Part shown: positions 25,570-35,970 of the stretch, piece after piece | Layout of the letters: the number at the start of each line of letters is the position of its first letter | Numbering within the stretch: position 1 is the stretch's first letter | NCBI RefSeq assembly: GCF_011604685.1 | Contig: NZ_CP050063.1 | Span: forward strand, 2,502,501 to 2,566,500 | Source of the DNA: Spirosoma aureum | GTDB taxonomy: Bacteria; Bacteroidota; Bacteroidia; Cytophagales; Spirosomataceae | Length of the DNA stretch: 64,000 nucleotides | Reading direction: 5' to 3' | Position numbers and translations under genes: made by a program | Notes under the pieces: generated by a model | The model's input: only the letters and a program-made list of their open reading frames with translations | Databases searched by the model: none | What the model was told of the DNA's origin: nothing

Positions 25570-27960
25570 ATGCTACTTAATTATCTCAAAATTGCCTGGC
25601 GGAATCTTCGAAAGGATAAATTCTACAGTCTGATCAACATTCTGGGCCTGACCATCGGTGTCACATGCGGCTTATTATTGTTGCTGTATGTTACTGACGA
25701 ACTGAGCTATGACCGCTACCATGCGAATGCAAACCAGATATATCGCATCGTTTCGCACATTACCGAGCCCGACAAAGTCAATCGCTGGAGCAGTACACAG
25801 CCGCCTTTAGCCAAACAACTGAAGCAGGATTATCCGTTTGTCAAAAATTACGTTCGATTCTTTCCCTATGGTCGGATGATGTTTCGGCAAGGTGAGAAGC
25901 GGTTTTACGAAGATGAGATCTATGCCGCCGATTCAACGGTGTTCGATGTATTTAGCTATAAGTTTATCGAAGGTGACGCCAAAACGGCTCTCGATCAGCC
26001 CGGTAGCGTGGTATTGACTCAAAAGGTGGCTCAGAAATTTTTTGGCACCGGTAGTGCGCTGGGTCAGTCGCTTCAAACCAATGATACGACGTTCTATAAA
26101 GTAACGGGTGTGCTGGAAGATGTGCCGAAGAACTCTCACTTCACGTTCAACGCCCTGTTATCTACGGGCCAGAACGAACGCCAGGCAACTGGCTGGGGTG
26201 GTTTTTACATATACAGTTATCTGGTATTGCCCGAAAATTTCGATACCAAAATTCTCGAAAGCAAGTTTCCTGAGGTCTACGACAAATACATAGGGCCGAT
26301 TTTTAAGCGAATGGGCATTAAAATCACCTATGAATTGCAACCACTGACCCGTATTCACCTGTACTCAAATCTCGAAGGCGAATCGAATGGGAACATTGGC
26401 TACGTGTATACGTTCAGTGCGGTGGCCTTTTTTATGTTGCTGCTGGCGAGTATCAACTACATGAATTTAGCCACGGCCCGGTCGGCCAAACGCGCCAAAG
26501 AAGTAGGGCTTCGAAAAGTGATGGGATCAGTACGAGGTCGGCTGATGGCGCAGTTCATCACCGAATCGGTGCTGATGACGGTTCTCTCGCTGGTAGCCAG
26601 TCTGATTCTGGTTGTCTTACTGCTTCCTTTCTTTAATAGTGTTTCGGGGAAAGAAATCCGGTTTGGGGAATTGTTACAACCGCAGTTTATGCTCATTGCC
26701 CTGGCCATCGTCGTGTTTACGGGCTTCATCAGTGGCAGCTATCCTGCTTTTTACTTATCCTCTTTTGAACCGGCGGCAGTACTCAAAGGCTCATTCAATG
26801 CCAAAGGGGGCAGTTTCTTCCGAAAAACGTTGGTGGTTGCCCAGTTTGCTATTTCGCTGACGATGCTTATCTGCACCTGGATTGTGTATAAGCAGCTAAA
26901 CTTCATGCAGGATCATGATTTAGGCTACGACCGGGAACAGGTGTTGACGATCGATTATCAGGATAGGCAACCCAGAGCGCGGTTCAATGTGCTACGGAAT
27001 GACCTGTTGGCTAATCCGAACATTCGGGAAGTAGCCTCTGCCTCGGCGCCAACCAGCAACATTGGCAGCCGGGTTATCTTCACCGTCGAGTCCAATACCG
27101 GCTTGAAGGAAATGGGATTCAAGCCTTTCCAGATCGACTACGATTACCTGAAAACGATGGGTATGAAAGTCGTAGCGGGTCGTGATTTCTCCGAAAAAAT
27201 CCCGGCAGATACCCTGAACTCGGTTATTATCAATCAGGCCGTGGTAGAACGGATGGGCTGGAAAGAACCCTTGGGTAAAAAGGTTATTCTGGGAAGCCTT
27301 CCTCAGGGCAATCAGCAGGGCCCGCCCCCGCCCACAGCACAGGTGATCGGGGTAATCAAGGATTTTCATCAGCAGTCGCTTTACAACCCCATTGAACCGA
27401 TGATTCTGATGTGTCGCCGGGCCAATCCGGTCATTCACATTAAAATACAGCCGAAAAATGCGGACAAAACCGTAGCGTTCATTGGCCAGAAATGGCGTGA
27501 AACCTATCCGGATCGATTGTTTGAATACCGGTTTCTGGATCAGGATTTTGAGTCGGCATACCACGCTGATGAACTACGGGGCCGGATTTTCTCGACCTTC
27601 TCGGGCCTGACCATTCTCATTGCCTGTCTGGGCCTGTTTGGATTGGCTACATTCACGACGGAGCAACGGGTGAAGGAAATTGGCGTGCGCAAGGTGTTGG
27701 GTGCATCGATTTCCAGCGTTGTCCTGCTGTTGTCGAAAGACTTTACCAAACTGGTGTTATTCTCATTTCCTATCGCCATTCCGATTGCCTGGTATTCCAT
27801 GTATAAATGGCTACAGAACTTTCCCTACAAAACCGACATCGGCGTATGGGTTTTTGTGGTGGCCTGCCTGCTCACGCTGGGAATCTGCTGGGCAACCGTG
27901 ATCTACCAGAGTGTGAAAGCGGCTTTAACGAATCCAGTGAAGAGTTTACGATCTGAATAA
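25570..27960 (+). CDS. P9: ABC permease without prefix
   Basis: A 796-residue permease. TM2 runs into SINYMNLATARSAKRAKEVGLRKVMGS (near 295-321). Ectodomain 2 contains a Gln/Gly/Pro-rich insertion (GNQQGPPPPTAQ near 580) before VIGVIKDFHQQSL. The last module departs from its neighbours: TTEQRVKEIGVRKVLGAS, then the helices have VLFSFPIAIPIAWYSMYKW and ATVIYQSVKAALTNP instead of VSFQSIKAALMNP. Only 13 bp separate its stop from P10. Confidence 0.95.
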   Translation: MLLNYLKIAWRNLRKDKFYSLINILGLTIGVTCGLLLLLYVTDELSYDRYHANANQIYRIVSHITEPDKVNRWSSTQPPLAKQLKQDYPFVKNYVRFFPYGRMMFRQGEKRFYEDEIYAADSTVFDVFSYKFIEGDAKTALDQPGSVVLTQKVAQKFFGTGSALGQSLQTNDTTFYKVTGVLEDVPKNSHFTFNALLSTGQNERQATGWGGFYIYSYLVLPENFDTKILESKFPEVYDKYIGPIFKRMGIKITYELQPLTRIHLYSNLEGESNGNIGYVYTFSAVAFFMLLLASINYMNLATARSAKRAKEVGLRKVMGSVRGRLMAQFITESVLMTVLSLVASLILVVLLLPFFNSVSGKEIRFGELLQPQFMLIALAIVVFTGFISGSYPAFYLSSFEPAAVLKGSFNAKGGSFFRKTLVVAQFAISLTMLICTWIVYKQLNFMQDHDLGYDREQVLTIDYQDRQPRARFNVLRNDLLANPNIREVASASAPTSNIGSRVIFTVESNTGLKEMGFKPFQIDYDYLKTMGMKVVAGRDFSEKIPADTLNSVIINQAVVERMGWKEPLGKKVILGSLPQGNQQGPPPPTAQVIGVIKDFHQQSLYNPIEPMILMCRRANPVIHIKIQPKNADKTVAFIGQKWRETYPDRLFEYRFLDQDFESAYHADELRGRIFSTFSGLTILIACLGLFGLATFTTEQRVKEIGVRKVLGASISSVVLLLSKDFTKLVLFSFPIAIPIAWYSMYKWLQNFPYKTDIGVWVFVVACLLTLGICWATVIYQSVKAALTNPVKSLRSE

Positions 27961-27973
27961 GGACGCGATAATT

Positions 27974-30400
27974 ATGCTAAAAAGTTATTTCACTACCGCA
28001 CTACGTGCCCTCAGGCGCAACTGGAATTATACCATAATCAACATCCTCGGGCTGACATTTGGCCTGGCCTGTTGTTTGATCCTGTTTCTGGCAATTCGCT
28101 ACGAACTGAGCTACGATCAGCATCATGCCAATGCTGATCGAACCTACCGGCTCATTACCTATAATAAACGGTCGAAAGGCGATGATCGAAACGTGGGTAT
28201 ACCCTTACCCGCTTTGGCCGCTTTGCGGAACGACTTTCCTGAGTTAAAGCATCAGGTCACCATGGCTTATGAGCTGTATGGCGCATTGCTCAAAGTCAGC
28301 GACCACAAAGCCAGTAAGTTCCAGGAAGCGGGCGGAGTTATCGCCTTTGTCGAACCTGAATATTTCCACTTGTTCGATTTTCAATGGAAAGCAGGAAATC
28401 CGGCAACAGCCGTAAAAAATCCTAATACGGTGGTTCTGTCGGAGCGGATGGCGCACAAATATTTTGGTAGCGCTGATCCCGTGGGAAAAACAATTCGCAT
28501 CGAAAATAAGATGGATTTTGTCGTAACGGGTGTGGTGCAGACACCTCCCGTTACGAGTAGTTTGCCCTTCGAAGTGTTGCTGTCATTCTCTTCCCTGAAA
28601 CAGTATGGGGCTAACGGCGGCTGGGACGAATGGGGATCAACCTACAGCGGTGCCCAGATTTATCTGGCCTTGCCAGAAACGGTTGCCTCGGCGCAGATGG
28701 AACGGCAACTGGTTCCATTTATCCGGAAATACATGAAGCCGGAAGAAGCGAAAGACATTCAGTACGAACTGCAACCACTCACGAACATTCATTTTGACAC
28801 GCGCACGGGCAATTCCGCCAACCGCACAGTGAGCCGGCAGATGATCTGGTCAATGGCGCTAATCGGGTTATTTGTTCTGATAACAGCCTGTGTCAACTTT
28901 ATCAATCTGGCCACGGCACAGGCAATCCGCCGGGCGAAGGAAGTGGGCGTACGCAAAGTGCTGGGTAGTTCGCGCGTACAACTGGTCCGGCAGTTTCTGG
29001 GCGAAACGGGATTTTTGACCACACTGGCCGTTGGACTGGCGTTTCTAGTCGCTAGTCTAGCGCTGCCGTATGTATCGGAACTGCTGGATATCAAAGCCTC
29101 GGCACTGGTGCTGTTCGATCCCGTCGTTATTGGTTTTATCTTCTTATTGACACTCCTGACAACGGTGCTTTCTGGTTTTTACCCCGCATTAGTGTTGTCG
29201 GGTTATCAGCCCGTTTTGGCGCTGCGTGGAAAAGTCCGGATGGCGGGCAGCAGTCAGTTGACATTGCGCCGGAGCCTGATTGTATTTCAGTTTGCCATTT
29301 CGCAGATGCTGATCATCGGGACCATCATTGCCTATAGTCAGATGAAGTACGTCCGTACTGCCGATCTGGGCTATAACAAAGAAGCCGTCCTGACAATACC
29401 GGTGCCGGAACGTAAACCGGGGCAACTGGAAAATCTGAAGGCCAAACTGGCCATATTGCCCAACGTAAAGTCGCTCAGTTATAGCATTTCGGTGCCTTCC
29501 TCAGATGGCAACTGGTGGACGAGCTTTAGCTATGAGAATGAGCCAAAACCGGCCGATTTTAGTGTTGTAATGCGCCCCGCCGATACATCGTATTTCAGTA
29601 CGTACGGCCTGAAATTGATTGCCGGTCGGATGTATCAACCTGCCGACACCATGCGGGAGTATGTGGTGAATGAGTCATTTGTCAAGAGAATGGGCCTTCG
29701 CGATGCGCGCCAGATCCTGGGTAAATACATAGCGCTGGGCGGGCCGGAAAATCCCAAAAAACAAATTGTTGGGGTTGTCAAAGATTTCAACACGTTTTCG
29801 CTACACCAGCAAACAAACGCCTGTTTATTAACCAGTAATCGCGGAGCCTACAACGTTCTCGGGATTAAGTTATCGACCCAACAGGGCGGTACGGAGGGTA
29901 TCAGCAGTTTTATCCGTGAGGTTGAAACCAGTTGGAATGCGACTTTCCCCGATTTTGTGTTCAGCTATGAGTTTCTGGATCAGCGCCTTGCCAATTTCTA
30001 CAAGAGTGAGGAGCGCATGTACTCGCTGTTTCGGCTGCTGGCGGGCATTGCTATTTTCATCGGTTGTTTAGGCCTCTACGGTGTCGTTGCGTTTATGGCC
30101 GAATCGCGAACGAAAGAAGTGGGCATTCGAAAAGTGCTGGGTGCATCGATGACCCATATTTTCGGTTTGTTCTCCGTCGATTTTGTTCGGCTTGTATTAA
30201 TTGCTTTGGTGCTGGCCTCGCCCGTTGCCTGGTATGTGATGGACAAGTGGCTGGCCGATTTTCCCTATAAGGTCGATATTTCGTGGTGGATGTTTGCCCT
30301 GACGGGCGTACTGGCTGTTGCCATTGCGCTCCTGACGGTCAGCTTCCAAAGTATTAAATCGGCCCTGATGAATCCTGTGAAATCCTTACGATCCGAATAA
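27974..30400 (+). CDS. P10: ABC permease, FINLATAQ subfamily
   Basis: An 808-residue permease, the tandem twin of P11. Both start MLxxYFTTA(L/F)RAL(R/K)RNWNY, both have TACVNFINLATAQAIRRAKEVGVRKVLGSSR (near 305-330), both replace the usual AEQRTKEIGVRK by AESRTKEVGIRK near 711, and both have HIFGLFS-x-DFVRLVLIAL in the next helix. The two differ mainly in the ectodomains and a short insertion in P11. Only 9 bp separate P10 from P11, with no promoter between them. Confidence 0.95.
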   Translation: MLKSYFTTALRALRRNWNYTIINILGLTFGLACCLILFLAIRYELSYDQHHANADRTYRLITYNKRSKGDDRNVGIPLPALAALRNDFPELKHQVTMAYELYGALLKVSDHKASKFQEAGGVIAFVEPEYFHLFDFQWKAGNPATAVKNPNTVVLSERMAHKYFGSADPVGKTIRIENKMDFVVTGVVQTPPVTSSLPFEVLLSFSSLKQYGANGGWDEWGSTYSGAQIYLALPETVASAQMERQLVPFIRKYMKPEEAKDIQYELQPLTNIHFDTRTGNSANRTVSRQMIWSMALIGLFVLITACVNFINLATAQAIRRAKEVGVRKVLGSSRVQLVRQFLGETGFLTTLAVGLAFLVASLALPYVSELLDIKASALVLFDPVVIGFIFLLTLLTTVLSGFYPALVLSGYQPVLALRGKVRMAGSSQLTLRRSLIVFQFAISQMLIIGTIIAYSQMKYVRTADLGYNKEAVLTIPVPERKPGQLENLKAKLAILPNVKSLSYSISVPSSDGNWWTSFSYENEPKPADFSVVMRPADTSYFSTYGLKLIAGRMYQPADTMREYVVNESFVKRMGLRDARQILGKYIALGGPENPKKQIVGVVKDFNTFSLHQQTNACLLTSNRGAYNVLGIKLSTQQGGTEGISSFIREVETSWNATFPDFVFSYEFLDQRLANFYKSEERMYSLFRLLAGIAIFIGCLGLYGVVAFMAESRTKEVGIRKVLGASMTHIFGLFSVDFVRLVLIALVLASPVAWYVMDKWLADFPYKVDISWWMFALTGVLAVAIALLTVSFQSIKSALMNPVKSLRSE

Positions 30401-30409
30401 TCGCTTTTT

Positions 30410-32875
30410 ATGTTACGCAACTATTTCACAACTGCTTTTCGCGCGCTGAAGCGCAACTGGAACTACTCGGTCATCAACGTGTTAGGTCTGACATTGAGTC
30501 TGGCCTGCTGCCTGCTTCTCTTTCTGGCGATTCGTTATGAGCTGAGCTTTGACCGGCATAATGCATACGCTGATCAAACCTACCGGATAGTCTCGTTCAA
30601 TAAAAAATCGAACAACGACCGGCGGAGTGCGGGCATACCCCTTCCCGCACTGGCTGCCTTACGAACCGACTTCCCGAGCCTGAAACATGATGTTACGATG
30701 GTTCACCGAATTGCCAATGTAGTCGTAACGGTGAATGATAAAGCAAATCGGGCCACTAAAAAATTTCAGGAGGGCGATGGCATTCTGGCTTTTGTCGAAC
30801 CCGAATATTTTCGATTGTTCGATTATACCTGGAAAAGCGGCAGTCCGCAAACATCCATCTCCAATCCAAATACGGTTGTATTGAGCGAGCACATGGCTCA
30901 AAAATATTTCGGTGCGGGCAACCCAATCGGCAAGACCCTGCGCGTCGAAAATAAGATGGATTTTGTCGTTACAGGCGTTGTGGAGGAGCCCCCCGTTACG
31001 AGTAGTGTACCGTTTGACGTATTACTATCCTTTGCATCGCTGAAACAGTACGGGGCTTATACGAACTGGGATGATTGGCAGTCGACCTACGGCGGAGCGC
31101 AGATTTATATGAAACTGCCCGGTACGCCGGATGATCAGGCCATTGAGTCCGCAAAAATGACACAGCAATTAGCCGCTTTTGTCAAAAAATACCATAAGTC
31201 CGACGATGCCCGCGACCTGAGCTATGAACTACAACCGCTGACCCAAATTCATTTCGATACCCGCACCGACAATTATGCCAAGCGAACCGTCAGCAAGGAA
31301 ATGATTTGGGCGATGGGCCTGATCGGATTATTCATTCTGATCACGGCCTGTGTAAACTTTATCAATCTGGCTACGGCACAGGCGATCCGTCGGGCGAAAG
31401 AAGTGGGTGTTCGTAAAGTGTTGGGTAGCTCGCGTGGCCAACTGGTCCGCCAGTTTCTGGGAGAAACGGGTGTCCTGACAGGCATGGCAGTGGTTTTATC
31501 ACTACTTCTGGCACAGATATCGCTGCCCTACGTGGGTGAGTTGCTCAACATTAAGCCGGGTGCGGCAACCCTGTTCGACCCGGTTGTGATTGCTTTTTTG
31601 GTTACGTTGGGCTTACTCACTACCGGCCTTGCCGGATTTTATCCCGCTTTAGTGTTATCGGGTTATCAACCCATCCTGGCCCTGAAGGGTAAAATTCGGG
31701 CGTCGGGTCAGGGTGGTTCGTCGGGCATCAACCAGCTGACCCTGCGTCGGGGACTGATTGTGGGTCAATTTGCCATTTCGCAGATACTGATCATCGGAAC
31801 CATCATTGCCTACAGCCAGATGAAATACTTCCGCTCGGCCGATCTGGGCTATAGCCGGGATGCAGTAGTGAGCGTATTGATACCCGAGAAAAAACCGGGG
31901 CAGTTAGAAAGTTTGAAAGCCAAACTGACCGGACTGCCCGGCATACAGTCGTTGAGTTATGGCATGACGACACCTTCATCAAGTAGCAACTGGACTACGG
32001 GTTTTCGTTTTGAGAATGATGAGAAAGAGCCTGATTATGGGATTCTTATGCGTCCGGCCGATACGGCTTATCTGCATACCTACGGCCTGAAGCTGATTGC
32101 CGGACGGATGTACCAACCGGGCGATACAATGCGGGAGTTTGTGATCAATGAGGCTTTTATGAAGCGGCTGGGTTTCCAGAAGCCAGAGCAGGTCATTGGG
32201 AAGTTCATGCGGGTTAACGGCGAAGATCTGAAAAAGCCAATTGTGGGTGTAGTGAAGGATTTCAACGCCTTTTCGTTGCACCAGCGAATCGAGCCGAGTG
32301 TGCTAACCTCTTACCGTGATCAATATCGAAGCCTGGGCATCAAACTCTCCATGCAAAAAGGTGGTGCAGAGGCCGTGAGCGGCTTGCTGAAGGAAGTGGA
32401 AACGGCCTGGAATGCCACCTTCCCCGACTTTGTGTTCAAGTACAGTTTCCTGGACGAAACCCTGGCTAATTTCTACAAGAGCGAGGAGCGCATGTATTCA
32501 TTGTTCCAGTTGCTGGCAGGCATTGCCATCTTCATTGGTTGCCTGGGGCTTTATGGCGTTGTTGCCTTCATGGCTGAGTCGCGCACAAAAGAGGTAGGTA
32601 TCCGGAAAGCACTAGGGGCTTCCACCGCCCACATTTTTGGCTTATTCTCGTTCGATTTTGTTCGGTTGGTTTTAATCGCGTTGGTGATTGCTTCGCCCAT
32701 TGCCTGGTATGTGATGAATAAGTGGCTGGCCGACTTTGCCTATAAAATTGACATTTCGTGGTGGATGTTCGCCCTGGCTGGTTTGCTGGCTGTTGGCATT
32801 GCGCTATTGACGGTGAGTTTCCAGAGTATTAAAGCCGCCCTGATGAACCCCGTAAAGAGTCTGAGAGCCGAGTAA
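30410..32875 (+). CDS. P11: ABC permease, twin of P10
   Basis: An 821-residue permease, closely similar to P10 along its whole length, by eye about two thirds identical or better. It has a 13-residue longer sequence, partly from an insertion in ectodomain 1 (VTVNDKANRATKKF near 106) and a Gly/Ser-rich linker before TM5 (SGQGGSSGINQ near 432). The C-terminus is NPVKSLRAE. Its 3' flank ATGTAGAGACTGTCC is close to the 3' flank of P15 (44184-44199), a hint that whole gene-plus-flank units have been copied. Confidence 0.95.
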   Translation: MLRNYFTTAFRALKRNWNYSVINVLGLTLSLACCLLLFLAIRYELSFDRHNAYADQTYRIVSFNKKSNNDRRSAGIPLPALAALRTDFPSLKHDVTMVHRIANVVVTVNDKANRATKKFQEGDGILAFVEPEYFRLFDYTWKSGSPQTSISNPNTVVLSEHMAQKYFGAGNPIGKTLRVENKMDFVVTGVVEEPPVTSSVPFDVLLSFASLKQYGAYTNWDDWQSTYGGAQIYMKLPGTPDDQAIESAKMTQQLAAFVKKYHKSDDARDLSYELQPLTQIHFDTRTDNYAKRTVSKEMIWAMGLIGLFILITACVNFINLATAQAIRRAKEVGVRKVLGSSRGQLVRQFLGETGVLTGMAVVLSLLLAQISLPYVGELLNIKPGAATLFDPVVIAFLVTLGLLTTGLAGFYPALVLSGYQPILALKGKIRASGQGGSSGINQLTLRRGLIVGQFAISQILIIGTIIAYSQMKYFRSADLGYSRDAVVSVLIPEKKPGQLESLKAKLTGLPGIQSLSYGMTTPSSSSNWTTGFRFENDEKEPDYGILMRPADTAYLHTYGLKLIAGRMYQPGDTMREFVINEAFMKRLGFQKPEQVIGKFMRVNGEDLKKPIVGVVKDFNAFSLHQRIEPSVLTSYRDQYRSLGIKLSMQKGGAEAVSGLLKEVETAWNATFPDFVFKYSFLDETLANFYKSEERMYSLFQLLAGIAIFIGCLGLYGVVAFMAESRTKEVGIRKALGASTAHIFGLFSFDFVRLVLIALVIASPIAWYVMNKWLADFAYKIDISWWMFALAGLLAVGIALLTVSFQSIKAALMNPVKSLRAE

Positions 32876-32924
32876 TGTAGAGACTGTCCCGGCCCATTTG
32901 CACTTCGACAAAACCTAAACAACC

Positions 32925-35363
32925 ATGCTACGAAACTACCTTAAAATCGCACTTCGTAATCTGGCGAAACACCGGACCAACACGGCTATCAATATTGCGG
33001 GGTTGGCTATTGGCATGGCTTGCTGCCTGCTGATTGTACTGTACGTATCCGATGAATTGAGTTATGATCGTCATTGGGCAAATGGTGATCGGATTTACCG
33101 CATGGCGCTGGAACGCAACTATCCGGGGCGGAGTACGAAATACGCCATTATTCCACCATCCTACGCGCAATCGGTTAAAAAGGAAATTTCTGAAATCGAG
33201 CAGACTACGCGCGTTTTTGATTTTGGCGGGAACAACAATCCGACTCTGTTCAAAATCGACGGACGGACGGTGGAGGAGCGGGGTGTTCTGGGTGTGGATT
33301 CAACTTTTTTTCAGGTGTTTCAGATGCCGTTGCTGCGTGGCAGGGCCAGTCAGGCGCTAACCCGGCCCAATACGGTCGTTTTAACAGAACGCACGGCCCG
33401 GCGGCTATTTGGCACGGCCAACCCGATCGGAAAGGTGCTGGAGATTATCCAGGGGCCTAAACTTGAAGTAACAGGCATCTGTGCTGACCCTATTCGCAAT
33501 GCCCATTTTACGTTCAATTTCCTGGTGTCGACGCGGGGGCAGCAGGAAGAGCGACCTAACCACATCAGTTTTGCGGCTCATACGTATTTGTTGCTTCGCC
33601 CAAATACGACCCCCGAAACAGTTCAGGCAAAATTGCCCGCCGTTGTAGAGAAATACGCGGCTGGTGAAGTTGAACGGAATTTTGGCGTGTCCTACAAAGC
33701 GTACGTAAAAGCGGGCAACGGATATTTTTATTTCCTGCAACCGCTTCGGAGCATACACCTTGACTCGCACCTGGAAGCAGAGTATCACCCTAATGGAAGT
33801 CGCTCACTGGTGTCAATTTTTTCGGTGATTGCGGCTTTCGTACTGGTCATTGCCTGTATCAATTTTATGAATCTGGCCACCGCCCGTTCATCAGAGCGGG
33901 CACGTGAGGTAGGCATTCGCAAATCGCTTGGCTCAACGACTGGCCAGCTGGCGACTCAATTTCTGACCGAATCGGTGTTGTTGAGCCTGTTCAGTCTGGT
34001 CGTGTCCATTCTGATTGTGGCTGTCGTGCTTACGCCATTCAATAATCTGGCTGGTAAGCCGCTCACATTGTGGTCGATCGTTCGGTGGGAAACGCTGCCG
34101 TTATTGGTAGGTGGTGCGTTATTCGTTGGTCTGCTGGCGGGTAGCTATCCGGCAGGCGTCCTGTCGAAATTCGAACCGATCAAAGTATTAAAAGGTAAAT
34201 TCTCGTCGACCCGGCAGGGGCACTGGCTGCGAAATGGACTGGTCGTATTTCAGTTTGCCGTATCAGTACTGCTGATCGTGAGCACCATCGTTGTATTTAG
34301 CCAGTTGAATTTTATCCAGCAAAAAGAACTGGGTTTCACAAAAGAGTCGGTCGTTAAGTTAAAAGGCGCGTTTTTCCTCGACAAAAATACGGAAGCTTTC
34401 AAGCAGGAGGTATCCCAGCTTGCGGGCGTAGCGGGCGTTGGAGGTACGTCAAGTGCACCGGGCGATGAAGGATTTTTTGGCATCACATTCCGGAAAAACG
34501 GCGAAACTGAAACCGTTACGGGGAGGGGATGTGTCGTTGATGAAAACTATCTGCAAACACTTCAGATGGATATGTTGGCCGGTCGTCCGTTCCATCGATC
34601 GGGCAATGATTCGCTATCGGTTATTCTGAACGAAGAAGCGGTTCGGCAAATAGGCTTGACGAACCCCATCGGGAAGCAACTGATCAGTCCTGACAACTTC
34701 GTGCAACAGGGTGGCCCACCGGTAACCTACACCGTGGTTGGCGTGGTTCGTAATTTTCATTTTGGCTCACTACATCAGCGCATTAGTCCACTCTTTGTGC
34801 TGAATGACCGGGTGTTTCGCCGGACCAATAATGAACTCGTTATTCGTATAAAGGCCGATGAACCAACGGCAGTCGTGAGCCAGATCGAGCGTGTCTGGAA
34901 ACGCTATCTGCCCGATCAGCCTTTTCATTTCTCGTTCCTGGATACCGACTGGAGTGCGTTGTATCAGTCAGAGCAGGTGGCTCAGCGAATTTTCGGACTG
35001 TTTGCCATGCTGGCGATTTTTATTGCCTGTATGGGTTTGCTTGGGCTGGCGATGTACGTTATCCGGTTGCGCACGAAGGAAATTGGCATTCGGAAAGTGC
35101 TGGGTGCGTCGGTGCCAGGATTGGTTGCGCTTCTTTCCAAAGATTTTCTGGTATTGGTTCTGGTGGCCATTCTGATTGCATCGCCCATCGCCTGGTATGC
35201 CATGAGCCAATGGCTGTCGGACTTTGCCTATCGGATCGATATGCCCTGGTGGGCGTTTGGGCTGGCGGGTTTACTGGCTGTGGGCATTGCGCTATTGACG
35301 GTGAGCTTCCAGAGCATCAAAGCCGCCTTGATGAATCCGGTGAAATCCCTGAGAAGCGAGTAA
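32925..35363 (+). CDS. P12: ABC permease without prefix
   Basis: An 812-residue permease. The first coupling motif is SSERAREVGIRKSLGS near 324. In the last module the stretch before the second motif is MYVIRLRTKEIGIRKVLGAS (near 708-727), replacing the usual AEQRTKEIGVRK. Ectodomain 2 includes VRNFHFGSLHQRISPLF, the conserved turn of this fold, with Asn where others have Asp. It follows P11 by 49 bp and precedes the head-GIN gene by 28 bp. Confidence 0.95.
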   Translation: MLRNYLKIALRNLAKHRTNTAINIAGLAIGMACCLLIVLYVSDELSYDRHWANGDRIYRMALERNYPGRSTKYAIIPPSYAQSVKKEISEIEQTTRVFDFGGNNNPTLFKIDGRTVEERGVLGVDSTFFQVFQMPLLRGRASQALTRPNTVVLTERTARRLFGTANPIGKVLEIIQGPKLEVTGICADPIRNAHFTFNFLVSTRGQQEERPNHISFAAHTYLLLRPNTTPETVQAKLPAVVEKYAAGEVERNFGVSYKAYVKAGNGYFYFLQPLRSIHLDSHLEAEYHPNGSRSLVSIFSVIAAFVLVIACINFMNLATARSSERAREVGIRKSLGSTTGQLATQFLTESVLLSLFSLVVSILIVAVVLTPFNNLAGKPLTLWSIVRWETLPLLVGGALFVGLLAGSYPAGVLSKFEPIKVLKGKFSSTRQGHWLRNGLVVFQFAVSVLLIVSTIVVFSQLNFIQQKELGFTKESVVKLKGAFFLDKNTEAFKQEVSQLAGVAGVGGTSSAPGDEGFFGITFRKNGETETVTGRGCVVDENYLQTLQMDMLAGRPFHRSGNDSLSVILNEEAVRQIGLTNPIGKQLISPDNFVQQGGPPVTYTVVGVVRNFHFGSLHQRISPLFVLNDRVFRRTNNELVIRIKADEPTAVVSQIERVWKRYLPDQPFHFSFLDTDWSALYQSEQVAQRIFGLFAMLAIFIACMGLLGLAMYVIRLRTKEIGIRKVLGASVPGLVALLSKDFLVLVLVAILIASPIAWYAMSQWLSDFAYRIDMPWWAFGLAGLLAVGIALLTVSFQSIKAALMNPVKSLRSE

Positions 35364-35391
35364 AGAAATAGGTCTTTATAAAACACATGAC

Positions 35392-35928
35392 ATGCAAAAA
35401 CACACGAGTTTAGGAACGCTCATTCTGCTTCTGGTAACGCTTGTCAAAGGGTATGGACAAGCAACAGAAACGCGATCCATTCAATCTTTTGACGGGATTA
35501 AAACGGATGGGTTAGTACAAGTGTACCTTCAGCAGGCCGAAAAAGAAGGCCTTCAACTGTCGGTTAAAGGAATTGGTCTGAAGGATATTATTACTAACGT
35601 AGAGAATAACGTATTGACCGTAAAAACGGAGGGTGACTATAACGGCGAAGAGATTAAGGTGTACGTGACCTATCGACAGCTGAAAAGCATTGCGGTTGGT
35701 GGCGCTTCCAAATTATTCGGAAAGTCTACCATTAAAAGTAAAACGCTCGCCATAGCTACCAGTGGAGCCGGAGACGCTTTTTTAACGGTTGATGTGGATG
35801 ATCTCCAGATCGCGATGACGGGAGCCGGAAATCTGACGATCGGAGGCCGGGCGAAATCCGAGAAGATTGTAACAACAGGTCCGATCAATGGCCGCCTGAA
35901 TAAGAGCGGGTTAATCACCACTAAATAG
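35392..35928 (+). CDS. Secreted head-GIN (DUF2807) domain protein
   Basis: A 178-residue protein with a signal peptide (about residues 1-23, ending KGYGQ). After it comes RSIQSFDGIKTDGLVQVYLQQ, the usual opening of the DUF2807 or putative auto-transporter adhesin head-GIN domain, then beta-helix-like strands with SGAGDAFLTVDVDDLQIAMTGAGNLTIGG near 122-150. Homologues are usually somewhat longer, so this may be a reduced version. Such domains often accompany PadR, PspC and envelope-stress genes in Bacteroidota. It is embedded between P12 and P13 and likely cotranscribed. It is structurally reminiscent of the TSGGS-repeat protein at 60748. Confidence 0.86.
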   Translation: MQKHTSLGTLILLLVTLVKGYGQATETRSIQSFDGIKTDGLVQVYLQQAEKEGLQLSVKGIGLKDIITNVENNVLTVKTEGDYNGEEIKVYVTYRQLKSIAVGGASKLFGKSTIKSKTLAIATSGAGDAFLTVDVDDLQIAMTGAGNLTIGGRAKSEKIVTTGPINGRLNKSGLITTK

Positions 35929-35970
35929 TTCGCCAATCAGCCACTCACTATACCTGAACTTACTAAAACG

